A DNA stretch of 64,000 nucleotides from Haladaptatus paucihalophilus DX253 (GTDB lineage Archaea; Halobacteriota; Halobacteria; Halobacteriales; Haladaptataceae), in assembly GCF_000376445.1 (NCBI RefSeq), contig NZ_AQXI01000001.1:2443734-2507733 (forward strand), in the 5' to 3' direction. Below the pieces are notes generated by a model, which ran no database searches, was not told the origin of the DNA, and was given only the letters and a program-made list of their open reading frames with translations. Numbering within the stretch: position 1 is the first letter of the stretch; every line of letters starts with the position of its first letter. A program made the position numbers and the translations under genes. Positions 26,303-35,267 of this stretch are shown one piece after another.

Positions 26303-26587
26303 TCAGAGGTCGTCTACGAGCGTTGCGAAGTCCTCCATCGGAATTATTTCCATCGTCTGCATGTCGAGGCCGTAGCGTTCGATGCACAGCGACGCTTGAT
26401 ACGCGGCGTCCCGGTCCTCGGCGTCGATGACGAGGAGGAAATCGTACTCTCCGAGGATTGCGTACGTCGATTCGAGCGTCGCGCTGTGGGTTTCCAGTTC
26501 GTTTCGGACGTCCCCCCAAATCGACGCGAGTTCCTGTACGTTCTGGTAGTCCCGTTCGACGGTGACGAGCGAGGCGTACGTCGACAT
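26303..26587 (-). CDS. GYD-domain protein
   Basis: 94 residues from ATG 26587 (MSTYASLVTVERDYQNVQEL). The ferredoxin-like GYD fold shows TYAILGEYDFLLVIDAEDRDAAYQASLCIERYG split by the GEYD turn (about 47-54) and the late strand MQTMEIIPMEDF. GYD proteins are small, often dimeric, and mostly uncharacterised. An upstream Met (26611) adds only MLPPKREN and is less likely. It is convergent with metG (7-bp gap) and divergent from pyk. Function unknown. Confidence 0.85.
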   Translation of the reverse strand: MSTYASLVTVERDYQNVQELASIWGDVRNELETHSATLESTYAILGEYDFLLVIDAEDRDAAYQASLCIERYGLDMQTMEIIPMEDFATLVDDL

Positions 26588-26702
26588 ATTTTCCCGCTTT
26601 GGAGGCAACACAAATATCGGTTGTGGCCGGATGTGTCACCGTTTGAACTCGGCCGCGAGTTAACTGTAGGGTTTTTTTGGGGGCACGCACCAATCATCGC
26701 GC

Positions 26703-28451
26703 ATGAGAAACGCGAAAATCGTCTGTACCCTCGGACCCGCGTCCGATTCCAGGAGCACGGTTCGAGAACTCGCAAACGCCGGTATGACCGTCGCGCGGGT
26801 GAACGCGAGCCACGGCTCGCGCGAGGACCGAGCCGAACTCATCGACACGATTCGCCGCGTCGACGAGGCGACCGAAAACCCGCTTTCGGCCATGCTCGAC
26901 ATGCAAGGGCCGGAAATCCGAACCGCGGAAGTGGACGAGCCCATCACCCTCGAAACCGGTTCGACCGTCCGGTTCGTGGAGGGCGACGACGCGACGCCGG
27001 AGGAGGTCGGCCTCTCCGTTTCTATCTCGAACGCCGAACCCGGCGACGCCGTTCTTTTGGACGACGGTCGAATCGAGACGGAGGTCGAGGAAGTCGAGGA
27101 CGACGCCGTCGTCGCGCACGTCGTGAGCGGCGGCGAGTTGAGCAGTCGCAAGGGTGTCAACGTCCCCGGCGTCGAACTGGGTCTCAGCGTCGTCACCGAG
27201 AAGGACCGGCAGGACCTCCGTCTCGCGGCCGAGAAGGGTGCCGATTTCGTCGCCGCGAGTTTCGTCCGCGACGCCGACGACGTGTACGAGGTCAGCAAGG
27301 TACTGGAGGAGTTCGGTGCCGACATCCCCATCATCGCCAAAATCGAGCGGCGCGGCGCGGTCGATAACCTGGACGAAATCGTGGACGCGGCCTACGGCGT
27401 GATGGTCGCCCGCGGCGACCTCGGCGTCGAGTGTCCGATGGAGGACGTGCCGATGATTCAAAAGCGCATCATCAGGACGTGCCAGCAGGCCGGAGTTCCG
27501 GTTATCACCGCGACGGAGATGTTGGACTCGATGGTCCACTCCCGACGGCCGACGAGGGCGGAGGCGTCCGACGTGGCGAACGCCGTCCTCGACGGGACCG
27601 ACGCCGTGATGCTCTCCGGTGAGACGGCCATCGGCGACCATCCGGTTCGCGTCGTGGAGACGATGGACCGCATCGTCCGTGAGGTCGAGGAGAGCGATGA
27701 GTACGACGAGACGCTCGAACAGCGCGTCCCGATGAGCGACGACACGCGCACCGACGCCATCGCTCGATCGGCCCGCTACCTCGCCCGCGACATCGGCGCG
27801 AGCGCGGTGGTCGCCGCCAGCGAATCCGGGTACACCGCGCTGAAGGTGGCGAAGTTCCGCCCCGGCGTGCCGGTCGTGGCGACGACGCCGAACGACAGGG
27901 TTCGACGGAAACTCGCCCTCTCGTGGGGCGTCAACGCCCAGTACACCGACCTCGGCCACAGCGTCGAAACCATCGTGGAGGACGGCGTGCAGGCCGCGCT
28001 CGACGCCGGTGTCGCGGAAAGCGGTGACACGGTCGTCGTCCTCTCGGGTATGATGAGCGAACTGGACGGTTCGGACACGGCGAACATGTTGAAGGTGCAC
28101 GTCGCCGCGGAAACCATCGCGACGGGGCGGAGCGTGGTTCGCGGGCAAACCGTGGGACCGGCGGTGCGGTCTTCGACCGGCGACCTCTCGGAGGTTCCGT
28201 CGGGGGGCATCCTCGTCCTCGAACCGGATTTCGACGGCGAGTTCACCGGCGATACCTCACGCCTCGCCGGTATCGTGGATTCCCGTCCGGGGATGACCGG
28301 CTATCCGGCGTTGATCGCGCGCGAACTGGAGATCCCGATGATAAGCGGCGCGCCGCTCGGCCCGACCGTCAGCGACGGCGACGAGATCACCCTCGATGCG
28401 GAACGCGGCGTCGTGTACGACGGCGACGTTCGCTCGTACGACCGCTCGTAG
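26703..28451 (+). CDS. pyk: Pyruvate kinase with C-terminal PEP-utiliser-like domain
   Basis: PEP + ADP to pyruvate + ATP. The 582 residues begin MRNAKIVCTLGPASDS, with MTVARVNASHG (about 27-37), the barrel motif FVAASFVRDADDV and the catalytic IAKIERRGAVDNLDEI (about 213-228). VARGDLGVECPMEDVPMIQKRII and VITATEMLDSM follow, then the regulatory C domain. The last 110 residues (VVRGQTVGPAVRSSTGDL... ending YDGDVRSYDRS) match the phosphohistidine-swivel-like extra domain of some archaeal and Bacillus pyruvate kinases, lacking an obvious catalytic His. It opposes ppsA metabolically. The ATG at 26703 is the only sensible start. Confidence 0.97.
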   Translation: MRNAKIVCTLGPASDSRSTVRELANAGMTVARVNASHGSREDRAELIDTIRRVDEATENPLSAMLDMQGPEIRTAEVDEPITLETGSTVRFVEGDDATPEEVGLSVSISNAEPGDAVLLDDGRIETEVEEVEDDAVVAHVVSGGELSSRKGVNVPGVELGLSVVTEKDRQDLRLAAEKGADFVAASFVRDADDVYEVSKVLEEFGADIPIIAKIERRGAVDNLDEIVDAAYGVMVARGDLGVECPMEDVPMIQKRIIRTCQQAGVPVITATEMLDSMVHSRRPTRAEASDVANAVLDGTDAVMLSGETAIGDHPVRVVETMDRIVREVEESDEYDETLEQRVPMSDDTRTDAIARSARYLARDIGASAVVAASESGYTALKVAKFRPGVPVVATTPNDRVRRKLALSWGVNAQYTDLGHSVETIVEDGVQAALDAGVAESGDTVVVLSGMMSELDGSDTANMLKVHVAAETIATGRSVVRGQTVGPAVRSSTGDLSEVPSGGILVLEPDFDGEFTGDTSRLAGIVDSRPGMTGYPALIARELEIPMISGAPLGPTVSDGDEITLDAERGVVYDGDVRSYDRS

Positions 28452-28486
28452 CCAGCCTTTTGGTCACCGGACCCGTATCCTGACGT

Positions 28487-28669
28487 ATGTCCGACTGGAA
28501 GTACGACGTGGACGATGTTGGTGAGGATGCCGACGATGCATCTCCCGACGTTTTCGCCGAGAGCGAACCTCTCGAACCGGGGTCCCCTTCGGCAGAGAAC
28601 GTGCTGTTCGTGCTGCTCGGTGTTCTGACTGTCGTCTTCATGTTTCTCCACGTCACCGGCGTCGCCTAA
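28487..28669 (+). CDS. Small acidic single-TM protein (DUF7312-type)
   Basis: 60 residues with an acidic soluble N-terminal part (MSDWKYDVDDVGEDADDASPDV... ) and one C-terminal TM helix (about 39-58, NVLFVLLGVLTVVFMFLHVTG). Small tail-anchored proteins of this design next to pyk or nfeD recur in haloarchaea. It starts 35 bp after pyk on the same strand and 38 bp before the NfeD gene, so it may be co-transcribed with either. Function unknown. Confidence 0.72.
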   Translation: MSDWKYDVDDVGEDADDASPDVFAESEPLEPGSPSAENVLFVLLGVLTVVFMFLHVTGVA

Positions 28670-28707
28670 CCCACAAACCCTTAATCGTTCGACACCAAGG
28701 CCCACCC

Positions 28708-29241
28708 ATGGCATCGCCCTTCGATTCGCTTGCGCTTTTACTCGTCATCGCGGGTGCAGGGCTCGCGTTCGCGGAGGCGCTCATCCCCGGTGCACACTTT
28801 ATCGTGGTCGGTATCGCCCTCCTCCTCGCCGGATTGCTCGCCCTCCTCTTTCCGCCGCTCGCCCAGCCGTTCGTGCTCTCGTTCCTCGTTCTCGCGTTCG
28901 GCGCGCTCGCGTTCTACGGCTATCGGAACCTCGACCTGTACGGTGGCAAAGGCTCCGGTCGAACGAAGGACTCCGATTCGCTGAAAGGAACGACCGGTCA
29001 CGTCACCGAACGCGTTACGCGCTCGGGCGGACAGGTGAAACTGGAAAGCGGCGGCTTCAACCCCTACTTCGCCGCTCGGTCGATGGACGGTGAAATCCCC
29101 GAGGGGACGGAAGTGATGGTCATCGACCCCGGCGGCGGTAACGTCGTCAAGGTCGAACCCATCGATTTCATCGAGGACGCCATCGACCGCGAACTCGCAC
29201 GCGAGCGAGCCGGCAAGGAGAAGGAGACGGAAGAATTGTAA
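28708..29241 (+). CDS. NfeD-family membrane protein
   Basis: 177 residues. Three N-terminal TM helices (about 7-25, 30-50 and 52-70) are followed by a soluble OB-fold (about 95-160) with LKGTTGHVTERV and the typical turn EIPEGTEVMVIDPGGGNVVKVEP. The end is a charged helix ERAGKEKETEEL. NfeD-type proteins lie beside SPFH/stomatin genes and are thought to form a membrane microdomain or protease-linked complex; the same pairing occurs here with the SPFH gene 82 bp downstream. No serine protease domain is fused (short-form NfeD). Confidence 0.88.
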   Translation: MASPFDSLALLLVIAGAGLAFAEALIPGAHFIVVGIALLLAGLLALLFPPLAQPFVLSFLVLAFGALAFYGYRNLDLYGGKGSGRTKDSDSLKGTTGHVTERVTRSGGQVKLESGGFNPYFAARSMDGEIPEGTEVMVIDPGGGNVVKVEPIDFIEDAIDRELARERAGKEKETEEL

Positions 29242-29322
29242 TTATCGACTCCTTTCGTGTCGAATAATATGGGATAAAGTAGCAGAATACTTAACAAGTA
29301 TCTCTCCCAACATCCGAACGTA

Positions 29323-30507
29323 ATGCTGCCCACAATACCCCTGCAGAGCGCTCCCATGACTGGGGGCTTTATGATAGTCGCACTGCTGTTGTTACTGCTC
29401 GCCGTCGTCACCATCTGGCAGGCAGTCGAAATCGTTCAAGCGACGGAGAAGCGAGCGCTGACCGTCTTCGGTGAGTACCGCAAACTCCTCGAACCGGGTA
29501 TCAACTTCGTTCCGCCGTTCGTTAGCAAAACCTATCGCTTCGATATGCGGACACAGACGCTCGACGTGCCGCGCCAGGAAGCCATCACGCGCGACAACTC
29601 GCCCGTGACCGCCGACGCCGTGGTCTACATCAAGGTGATGGACGCGAAGAAGGCGTTCCTCGAAGTCGAGGATTACAAACGCGCCGTCTCGAACCTCGCC
29701 CAGACGACGCTCCGTGCCGTTCTCGGTGACATGGAACTCGACGACACGCTCAACAAGCGCCAGGAGATCAACGCGAAAATCCGCCGCGAACTCGACGAAC
29801 CCACGGACGAGTGGGGAATTCGCGTCGAGAGCGTCGAAGTCCGTGAAGTCAACCCGTCCAAGGACGTCCAGCAGGCGATGGAGCAACAGACCAGCGCCGA
29901 ACGGAAGCGCCGCGCCATGATTCTCGAAGCGCAAGGTGAACGACGGAGCGCCATCGAGAAAGCGGAGGGTGACAAGCAGTCCAACATCATCCGCGCGCAA
30001 GGTGAGAAACAGAGCCAGATCCTCGAAGCGCAGGGTGACGCAGTTTCCACCGTGCTTCGCGCGAAATCCGCCGAATCGATGGGCGAACGCGCCGTCATCG
30101 AGAAGGGGATGGAGACGCTCCAAGCCATCGGCGAGGGCGAGTCCACGACGTTCGTCCTGCCGCAGGAGCTCTCCTCGCTCGTCGGCCGCTACGGCAAGCA
30201 CCTCACCGGCAGCGACGTCGCCATCGACGGCAAGCAGGACTTGGAAAGCCTCGACTTCGATTCCGAGACCCGCGAACTACTCGGACTCGATGACATCGAC
30301 GAAATCCTCGGCCAGATAGACGAGGAAGCCGAGATGGACGTCGAAGCGATGGAAAAGGAAGCACAGGCCATCAAGGAAGGCGAAGACAAGGCGAACATCA
30401 AGAGCGCCGACGAAGTTATCTCGGAGATGGACGCCGAGATGAAGTCCGACCAAGCAGAATCGCCCGACTCGGAGTCCGAAAGCGAACTCGAAACCGAAGT
30501 CGAATAA
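29323..30507 (+). CDS. SPFH/stomatin-type (Band 7) membrane protein
   Basis: 394 residues. One N-terminal TM helix (about 16-33) precedes the SPFH domain (about 38-195), recognisable from VFGEYRKLLEPGINFVPPF, MRTQTLDVPRQEAITRDNSPVTADAVVYIKV and LRAVLGDMELDDTLNKRQEIN. A helical/coiled-coil region rich in Ala/Glu/Gln (about 195-250) contains imperfect repeats QGERRSAIEKAEG, QGEKQSQILEAQG. The acidic C-terminal tail (about 330-394) is Glu/Asp/Ser-rich. Stomatin homologues form membrane-associated oligomers and partner with NfeD, the upstream gene. The first Met at 29323 gives a short pre-helix; a Met at about residue 12 is also possible. Confidence 0.93.
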   Translation: MLPTIPLQSAPMTGGFMIVALLLLLLAVVTIWQAVEIVQATEKRALTVFGEYRKLLEPGINFVPPFVSKTYRFDMRTQTLDVPRQEAITRDNSPVTADAVVYIKVMDAKKAFLEVEDYKRAVSNLAQTTLRAVLGDMELDDTLNKRQEINAKIRRELDEPTDEWGIRVESVEVREVNPSKDVQQAMEQQTSAERKRRAMILEAQGERRSAIEKAEGDKQSNIIRAQGEKQSQILEAQGDAVSTVLRAKSAESMGERAVIEKGMETLQAIGEGESTTFVLPQELSSLVGRYGKHLTGSDVAIDGKQDLESLDFDSETRELLGLDDIDEILGQIDEEAEMDVEAMEKEAQAIKEGEDKANIKSADEVISEMDAEMKSDQAESPDSESESELETEVE

Positions 30508-30609
30508 CAGTCCTCCACCGTCCGACTCGTTTTCGGTCCGACCGTTCGGTCATTGTAACTGTCTGTCAAGCGAAGCTGTTTTACGTTCCCCAGTTGTACG
30601 GATGTGTAG

Positions 30610-31224
30610 ATGGTTCAGCCCGGGAACGTCGATGAAAATAAGCGTGCGACGCTCCGCCGTTTCGCGGTTTTGGGAGCGGCAACGCCATTGACGAAGCTCG
30701 CTGATGGGAATCACAGCGGCGAGCGAAGCGAAGCCCGCGACGCGATTGCGGGCTACGTCACGACGACACCGGGCGCACACTTTTCGAAGGTACGCGACGA
30801 CCTCCAACTCGGAACCGGCGAAACGCAACATCACTTGCGACAGCTCGTCGAACTCGGCGTCGTCGAGAGTCACCGGGACGGCGATTACAGGCGGTTTTTC
30901 CCCGCCGGAAAGTTCTCCGCGTTCGAGCAGGTCGCGTTGAGTTACCTCCGGCGCGACACCCCGCGGGGCATGCTGATAGAACTCCTCCGCACCCCCGACG
31001 CCACCGGCGGCGACCTCGCGGCCGCCCTCGACGTTTCGCGGCCCACGGTGAGCAAGTACGCCGCCGATTTGGACGAGAAGGGACTGCTCTCGCGTGAAGA
31101 CGGGTACGCCGTTCGTCACCCGGAGACGCTCATCACTTTGCTCGTTCGGTACGCTGACTCTTTCGATGCGAACGCGGAACAGTTCGCGGGCGAGGCGGCG
31201 AATCTGATCTCGTTCGACCCGTGA
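30610..31224 (+). CDS. Two-winged-helix transcriptional regulator
   Basis: 204 residues. Two winged-helix domains are visible. The first (about 38-95) reads ARDAIAGYVTTTPGAHFSKVRDDL then TGETQHHLRQLVELGVVESHRDG. The second (about 120-180) has LLRTPDATGGDLAAALDVSRPTVSKYAADLDEKGLLS. This tandem arrangement is common in haloarchaeal ArsR/MarR-like regulators. No ligand-binding domain is visible. The ATG at 30610 follows a short promoter region. Neighbouring SPFH/NfeD genes are on the same strand but 103 bp away; its targets are unknown. Confidence 0.8.
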   Translation: MVQPGNVDENKRATLRRFAVLGAATPLTKLADGNHSGERSEARDAIAGYVTTTPGAHFSKVRDDLQLGTGETQHHLRQLVELGVVESHRDGDYRRFFPAGKFSAFEQVALSYLRRDTPRGMLIELLRTPDATGGDLAAALDVSRPTVSKYAADLDEKGLLSREDGYAVRHPETLITLLVRYADSFDANAEQFAGEAANLISFDP

Positions 31225-31295
31225 AATCCGGCGTTTCCGTTCGACTCTCGAACATCTCCGTCCGTTTGATTGGTTCGAGTTGACCGGTTCGAGAC

Positions 31296-31439
31296 GTGAC
31301 GAAGAACCGGTTAGACGACCGTATCGATGCCGGTAAAATCGTGCCGATAAAAGCAGGTTCGACGAAACGGATGGATGACAGTCCCGACGATATCAGCGAT
31401 GAAACCCACTGGGGCGACGCGTTCTCGCTCAGGCGCTGA
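31296..31439 (+). CDS. Candidate short ORF of 47 residues
   Basis: GTG at 31296 opens a 47-codon frame with acidic, halophile-like composition in its second half (MDDSPDDISDETHWGDAFSLRR). No strong promoter or ribosome-binding site is evident, and the 3' end overlaps the convergent DUF7123-like gene by 11 bp. It may be spurious; listed because the 204-bp gap holds no other candidate. Confidence 0.2.
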   Translation: MTKNRLDDRIDAGKIVPIKAGSTKRMDDSPDDISDETHWGDAFSLRR

Positions 31440-31668
31440 CTTTCCACGTCGTCGAGGAGGAGTACCCCCACTTCTCGACTTCGACGTCGAAGTTTCCTTC
31501 CGCGATGGCGGTCATGTTCGTGCCGACTTCCTTCGCGGTGAGTCCGAGTTCGTCGCCGATGAGCCGCGATTTGAAGTACGTTTTTGTCGTCCCGTTTTCA
31601 CGAAGGTACCGGAGGATACGCTGTTGTTTGTCAGTAAGCGTGGTCGTGCCAGCAGTGGTGGTGCTCAT
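31429..31668 (-). CDS. Small winged-helix protein (DUF7123-type)
   Basis: 79 residues from ATG 31668 (MSTTTAGTTTLTDKQQRIL). One winged-helix domain follows: TDKQQRILRYLRENGTTKTYF, LIGDELGLTAKEVGTNMTAI, VEVEKWGYSSSTTWKVSA. This matches a conserved haloarchaeal single-domain HTH family, presumed regulators. The start is placed here because the upstream in-frame extension covers the promoter DNA of the next gene. It is divergent from aglD. Targets unknown. Confidence 0.82.
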   Translation of the reverse strand: MSTTTAGTTTLTDKQQRILRYLRENGTTKTYFKSRLIGDELGLTAKEVGTNMTAIAEGNFDVEVEKWGYSSSTTWKVSA

Positions 31669-31886
31669 ACTCCTATAGTGGGAGGATACGACCTTAGTGG
31701 GTTTGGTACGAGTGGTTAACGCAACGCCGTCTTGTGATTTCCTCTTCAATCCTTGTGAATATAATTCCTCCCGTGGGGGTGGTTGGTACGGTTGGTTAAC
31801 GCTCGGTTGTAGGCGGGTTCGCACGTGCAATCCTGACAGTCATGGCCCAGAAGCTACTTACGGTGCGAGGGTGAGACAGTTTCATA

Positions 31887-33707
31887 ATGAGCGGTGGTTC
31901 TGTAGAGGTGAGTGTCGTCCTTCCGTCGTACAACGAGGAGGCGACGATAGAGAACACCGTCGAGACGACTCTCGACACATTGGAATCGTTTCTCCCTCCA
32001 AATAGCTTCGAGGTAATCGTTGCTGAAGATGGCTGTGACGACCGGACGCCGGAAATCGCGGACCGAATGGCGGAGCAAGACGAGCGCGTCCGCCACTTTC
32101 ACAGCGACGAACGGCTAGGTCGTGGGGGAGCACTGAATCGGGCGTTCGAGTCCGCGAACGGGGAGACGCTGGTCTACTTCGATACGGACTTGGCGACGGA
32201 CATGCGACACTTGGAGGAGTTGGTCGAGAGCGTTCGCTCCGGCGAGTACGACTTCGCCACGGGGTCGCGTTGGATGCCCGAAAACGTCGCCGACCGTCCG
32301 GCGAAACGTGACATTGCGAGTCGCGGATTCAACGGTCTGACACGACTGTTCCTGCGTTCCGACCTGCGGGACCACCAGTGCGGGTTCAAAGCGTTCGACC
32401 GGACCGCCCTGCTCGACGTGCTGGCCGACGTCGAGGACAAACACTGGTTCTGGGACACGGAAGTCCTCGTTCGCGCACAGCGCAAGGGATACGAAATCAA
32501 GGAGTTCTCGGTGGACTGGACGCCGAAGGGCGACACGAAGGTGGACCTCGTTCGGGACGTGTTCGGGATGGGGAGCCAAATCGGTCGCTGCTGGTGGGAG
32601 TTCTCCGTCGAACCGCGTATCACCCGGAGCGTCTCCATGGCCGTCGGCGTCCTGTTGACCATCATCGCCGTCGTGCTGATGGGGAAATACCTCCCGCTGG
32701 GGAAAGTCCTCACCCAGATGGAGAGCGCGAACCTCGCGCTCGTCGGTGTCGCGGCCTTGATTTACGTCTTTTCGTGGCCGCTTCGCGGTGCGCGGTACAA
32801 GAACATCCTCGAAGAACTCGGCTTCACGGAAAGCGTCGGGTTCCTCACGGGCGCGATATTCATCAGCCAGACCGGGAACCTCGTGTTCCCCGCCCGACTC
32901 GGTGACGGCGTGCGCGCCTACGTGATGAAGGCCCGCCGCAACATCCCGTACCCGTCCGGCTTCGCATCGCTCGCGGTCGAACGGGTCTTCGACCTGCTGA
33001 CGATAACCGTCCTCGCCGGGGTCGTCCTCATCGGGCTGACCGTGACGGGACAGGCGGCCGACATCGTGCAGGCCGTCACCGGCGCACAGCACGCCGAGGC
33101 CGCACGAACCGCGGTCTACGTCGCGGCGGGTGTCGGCGTCGCCGCCATCGCGGCGGTCGGCATCATCGTGGCCAGCGCCCGCTCCGACAGCAACTTCGTC
33201 CGCTCGTTCGTGACGAAGATCAGTTCGGACTCCTACGCGAATCACATCGCGGGCATCGTCGAGCGGTTCACCGGAGACGTGCAGACCGTGGCGAGCGACC
33301 GGACGGCCTTCGCCCGCGTCGGCGCGAGCAGCCTCGCCATCTGGTCGCTCGACGTGCTGACGGCCATCCTCGTCCTGACGGCGTTCCCGAAGGTGTCGCT
33401 CAACCCCGTCACGTTGGTCGCCATCGGCTTCTTCGCGGTGAGCGTCGGCAACCTCGCCAAGGTGCTCCCGCTCTCGCCCGGCGGTGTCGGCCTGTACGAG
33501 GCCGCGTTCACGGTCTTCGTCGCGGGTCTGACGCCGATTTCGTGGGAAGTGGCCCTCGGTGCGGCCATCCTCGACCACGCGGTGAAGAACATCGTCACGC
33601 TCGTCGGCGGCGTCGGGTCGATGTTCTCGCTCAACGTCTCGTTGACCCAAGCGGTCGAGGAGGGGCGCGACGTGTCCGTCGAGGAACCCGCTTCACTCGA
33701 CGACTGA
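31887..33707 (+). CDS. aglD: AglD-like dolichol-linked glycosyltransferase with flippase-like C-terminal domain
   Basis: 606 residues in two parts. Residues 1-240 are a GT2 family glycosyltransferase: VSVVLPSYNEEATIENTV near the N terminus, VIVAEDGCDDRTPEIA, the metal-binding FDTDLATDMRHL (about 95-107), and CGFKAFDRT with KHWFWDTEVLVRAQ. From about 250 onward are eight or so TM helices of the lysylphosphatidylglycerol synthetase/UPF0104 type (AVERVFDLLTITVLAG, FPARLGDGVRAYVMKAR, LSPGGVGLYEAAFTVFVAG). This architecture is that of Haloferax AglD, which builds the final sugar onto dolichol phosphate for N-glycosylation of the S-layer. Assignment rests on architecture and context; the sugar is inferred. 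Confidence 0.9.
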   Translation: MSGGSVEVSVVLPSYNEEATIENTVETTLDTLESFLPPNSFEVIVAEDGCDDRTPEIADRMAEQDERVRHFHSDERLGRGGALNRAFESANGETLVYFDTDLATDMRHLEELVESVRSGEYDFATGSRWMPENVADRPAKRDIASRGFNGLTRLFLRSDLRDHQCGFKAFDRTALLDVLADVEDKHWFWDTEVLVRAQRKGYEIKEFSVDWTPKGDTKVDLVRDVFGMGSQIGRCWWEFSVEPRITRSVSMAVGVLLTIIAVVLMGKYLPLGKVLTQMESANLALVGVAALIYVFSWPLRGARYKNILEELGFTESVGFLTGAIFISQTGNLVFPARLGDGVRAYVMKARRNIPYPSGFASLAVERVFDLLTITVLAGVVLIGLTVTGQAADIVQAVTGAQHAEAARTAVYVAAGVGVAAIAAVGIIVASARSDSNFVRSFVTKISSDSYANHIAGIVERFTGDVQTVASDRTAFARVGASSLAIWSLDVLTAILVLTAFPKVSLNPVTLVAIGFFAVSVGNLAKVLPLSPGGVGLYEAAFTVFVAGLTPISWEVALGAAILDHAVKNIVTLVGGVGSMFSLNVSLTQAVEEGRDVSVEEPASLDD

Positions 33708-34229
33708 CGACGTATAGAAATCGGTGACGAACGGGGCGAGCGCCCCGGCGACCGCCTGTTCTAACGCTTCTTGCCGGTCGATGATTCCGTCCGTGAGCGC
33801 GCCCGCCGCGCCCTGCTTTTTCGCCACGTCGTCTTCCCCCAGAACGTCGTCCATCACGGGGCCGAGTTCCTCCCCGTCCCGGATTCGACGGGCGACGGGT
33901 TCCGGGAGTCGAAGTCGCGGCCCCGCGCCGCGCCCCATCGTCTCACCGTCGGTCACGGCGGCCCACATGATGAGATAGAGGCCGCCGGTTCCGGGGACCT
34001 CGGCGACGCCGCCCTCCAGTCCGACGCCCAGTTCGTATCCGTCACCCGACTCCCTGACGCGCCGAGCGCGGTTCTCCGCGCCCGCTATCGTCTCCGCTTC
34101 GCCGAACGGTTGTTCCGCGACGCCCGACTCGACGGGGACGGATTCGACCCGCGCGCCGAGTCGTCCGCCGAGGGCGGACTCCACCGCGGCTACCTTCACC
34201 GGATTTCCACTGCCAACGCCGACGTGCAT
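33693..34229 (-). CDS. yjjX: Inosine/xanthosine triphosphatase (YjjX family)
   Basis: House-cleaning NTPase that hydrolyses ITP/XTP. The 178 residues open MHVGVGSGNPVKVAAVESAL, the SGNPxK-like motif near the N terminus. They continue with PFGEAETIAGAENRARRV (about 41-58), YELGVGLEGGV (about 65-75), and GPVMDDVLGEDDVAKKQGAAGALTDG with the catalytic region RQEALEQAVAGALAPF. The stop overlaps aglD by 15 bp (convergent). The family's phosphate and metal residues (N of SGNP, E of LEGGV) are present. It lies upstream of a cobalamin-binding protein gene on the same strand (34-bp gap), so co-transcription is possible. Confidence 0.9.
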   Translation of the reverse strand: MHVGVGSGNPVKVAAVESALGGRLGARVESVPVESGVAEQPFGEAETIAGAENRARRVRESGDGYELGVGLEGGVAEVPGTGGLYLIMWAAVTDGETMGRGAGPRLRLPEPVARRIRDGEELGPVMDDVLGEDDVAKKQGAAGALTDGIIDRQEALEQAVAGALAPFVTDFYTSSVVE

Positions 34230-34263
34230 GGTGGCTTTCCTTTCCGTCCGTACTTGGACGTTG

Positions 34264-35013
34264 CTACTCCACCACGTCCGGGTGGAGCGTTCGCGCCATC
34301 GTCTCGATGCCGTCGATGAGTCGCGGACTCGGCTGATTCAACAGGGAGTCGTCGAGAACGTGGACGTCCCTCGTTTCGAGTGCGGGAACGTCCCATTCGC
34401 GGCACAGCACGGTTTCGGGGTCGCTTCGTTCGCCTCGCCCGCACACGTGGAGGAAGACGTGTTCCGGTTCCGCGTCCTCGATGGCGTCCGAATCGACTCG
34501 GTGGGAGCGCTCGCCCGACGGCACGAACGGGTACTCGCCGCCAGCGGCCCGAACCGCATCGGGAACCCAGTTTCCGGCCGCGGTCGGCGGGTCGGACCAC
34601 TCCTCGCAGTAGACGACCGGCCGTCGTTCGTCGGCGACCTGTCGGCGAACCCGCTCGATTCGATTCCGAGCGCGCCGCGCGAGGGCGCGCCCCGCGGTCG
34701 GTTTCCCGATGGCGCGTCCCACCGTGGCGAACGATTCGACGACTTCGGGGAGCGTTTCCGGTTCGACGTGGACGACGCGGTGCCCGCGGTCCCGGAGGTC
34801 GTCGCGCATGTCAGCCTGTAACGCGTCGGTCGTGAGAACGAGGTCGGGGTCGCGCGCCTCGACCGCATCGAAATCCGGATTCAGCCACCCGCCGACCGCG
34901 GGAACGTCGGATCGGCAGTGGTGGGTAACGCCGACGAGTCGGTCCGTTGCATCGAGCGCCCGACAGATTTCGGTGACGCTCGGCGCGAGGGAGACGACGC
35001 GGTTCGAAACCAT
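34264..35013 (-). CDS. Cobalamin/corrinoid-binding BtuF-like protein without signal peptide
   Basis: 249 residues from ATG 35013. The class III periplasmic-binding fold is evident: VVSLAPSVTEICRALDATDRLVGVTHHC, then VGGWLNPDFDAVEARDPDLVLTTDAL and the helical backbone RNRIERVRRQVADERRPVVYCEE. The close GNWVPDAVRAAGGEYPF-type segment (about 138-154) is characteristic of BtuF. No leader or lipobox is visible at the N terminus, so it may act in the cytoplasm or be misread at the start. No btuC/btuD lies next to it in the window. The ligand (cobalamin or a metal chelate) is inferred from the family. Confidence 0.8.
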   Translation of the reverse strand: MVSNRVVSLAPSVTEICRALDATDRLVGVTHHCRSDVPAVGGWLNPDFDAVEARDPDLVLTTDALQADMRDDLRDRGHRVVHVEPETLPEVVESFATVGRAIGKPTAGRALARRARNRIERVRRQVADERRPVVYCEEWSDPPTAAGNWVPDAVRAAGGEYPFVPSGERSHRVDSDAIEDAEPEHVFLHVCGRGERSDPETVLCREWDVPALETRDVHVLDDSLLNQPSPRLIDGIETMARTLHPDVVE

Positions 35014-35151
35014 CACCCCGCGGTTCGGTCGGGAGCGAGTAAACGTTTCGTTACCTCGTCGAAACCTATTCTTAAATATTTCGCTGGCCTGACGCTGGAC
35101 GGCTATTTCACGGCGTGTGTGAGTGTTTCACGAACTCAACTCGGTCGAAAA

Positions 35152-35267
35152 ACGAATCGTTTAAGTACCTTTCGTCCTAACGACGTGTTAAGACTAGCGG
35201 TGCCCGGGTTTTTCAGGATTCTCCTGCCCGGTAGCTGACGCGCTCTCCCACCGAGGAGGTATTGCAC
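35152..35267 (+). promoter_or_regulatory. tfb promoter and 5' leader
   Basis: The box CGTTTAAGTAC (about 35157-35167) is a plausible TATA element, giving transcription start near 35185-35190 and a leader of about 80 nt. A CTAG tetranucleotide lies at about 35192. The leader contains CCGGG...CCCGG able to pair, and an upstream TCTCCT that can pair with the strong ribosome-binding GAGGAGGT ending 8 nt before ATG 35268. Such a leader is unusual where many haloarchaeal transcripts are leaderless. Confidence 0.5.
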
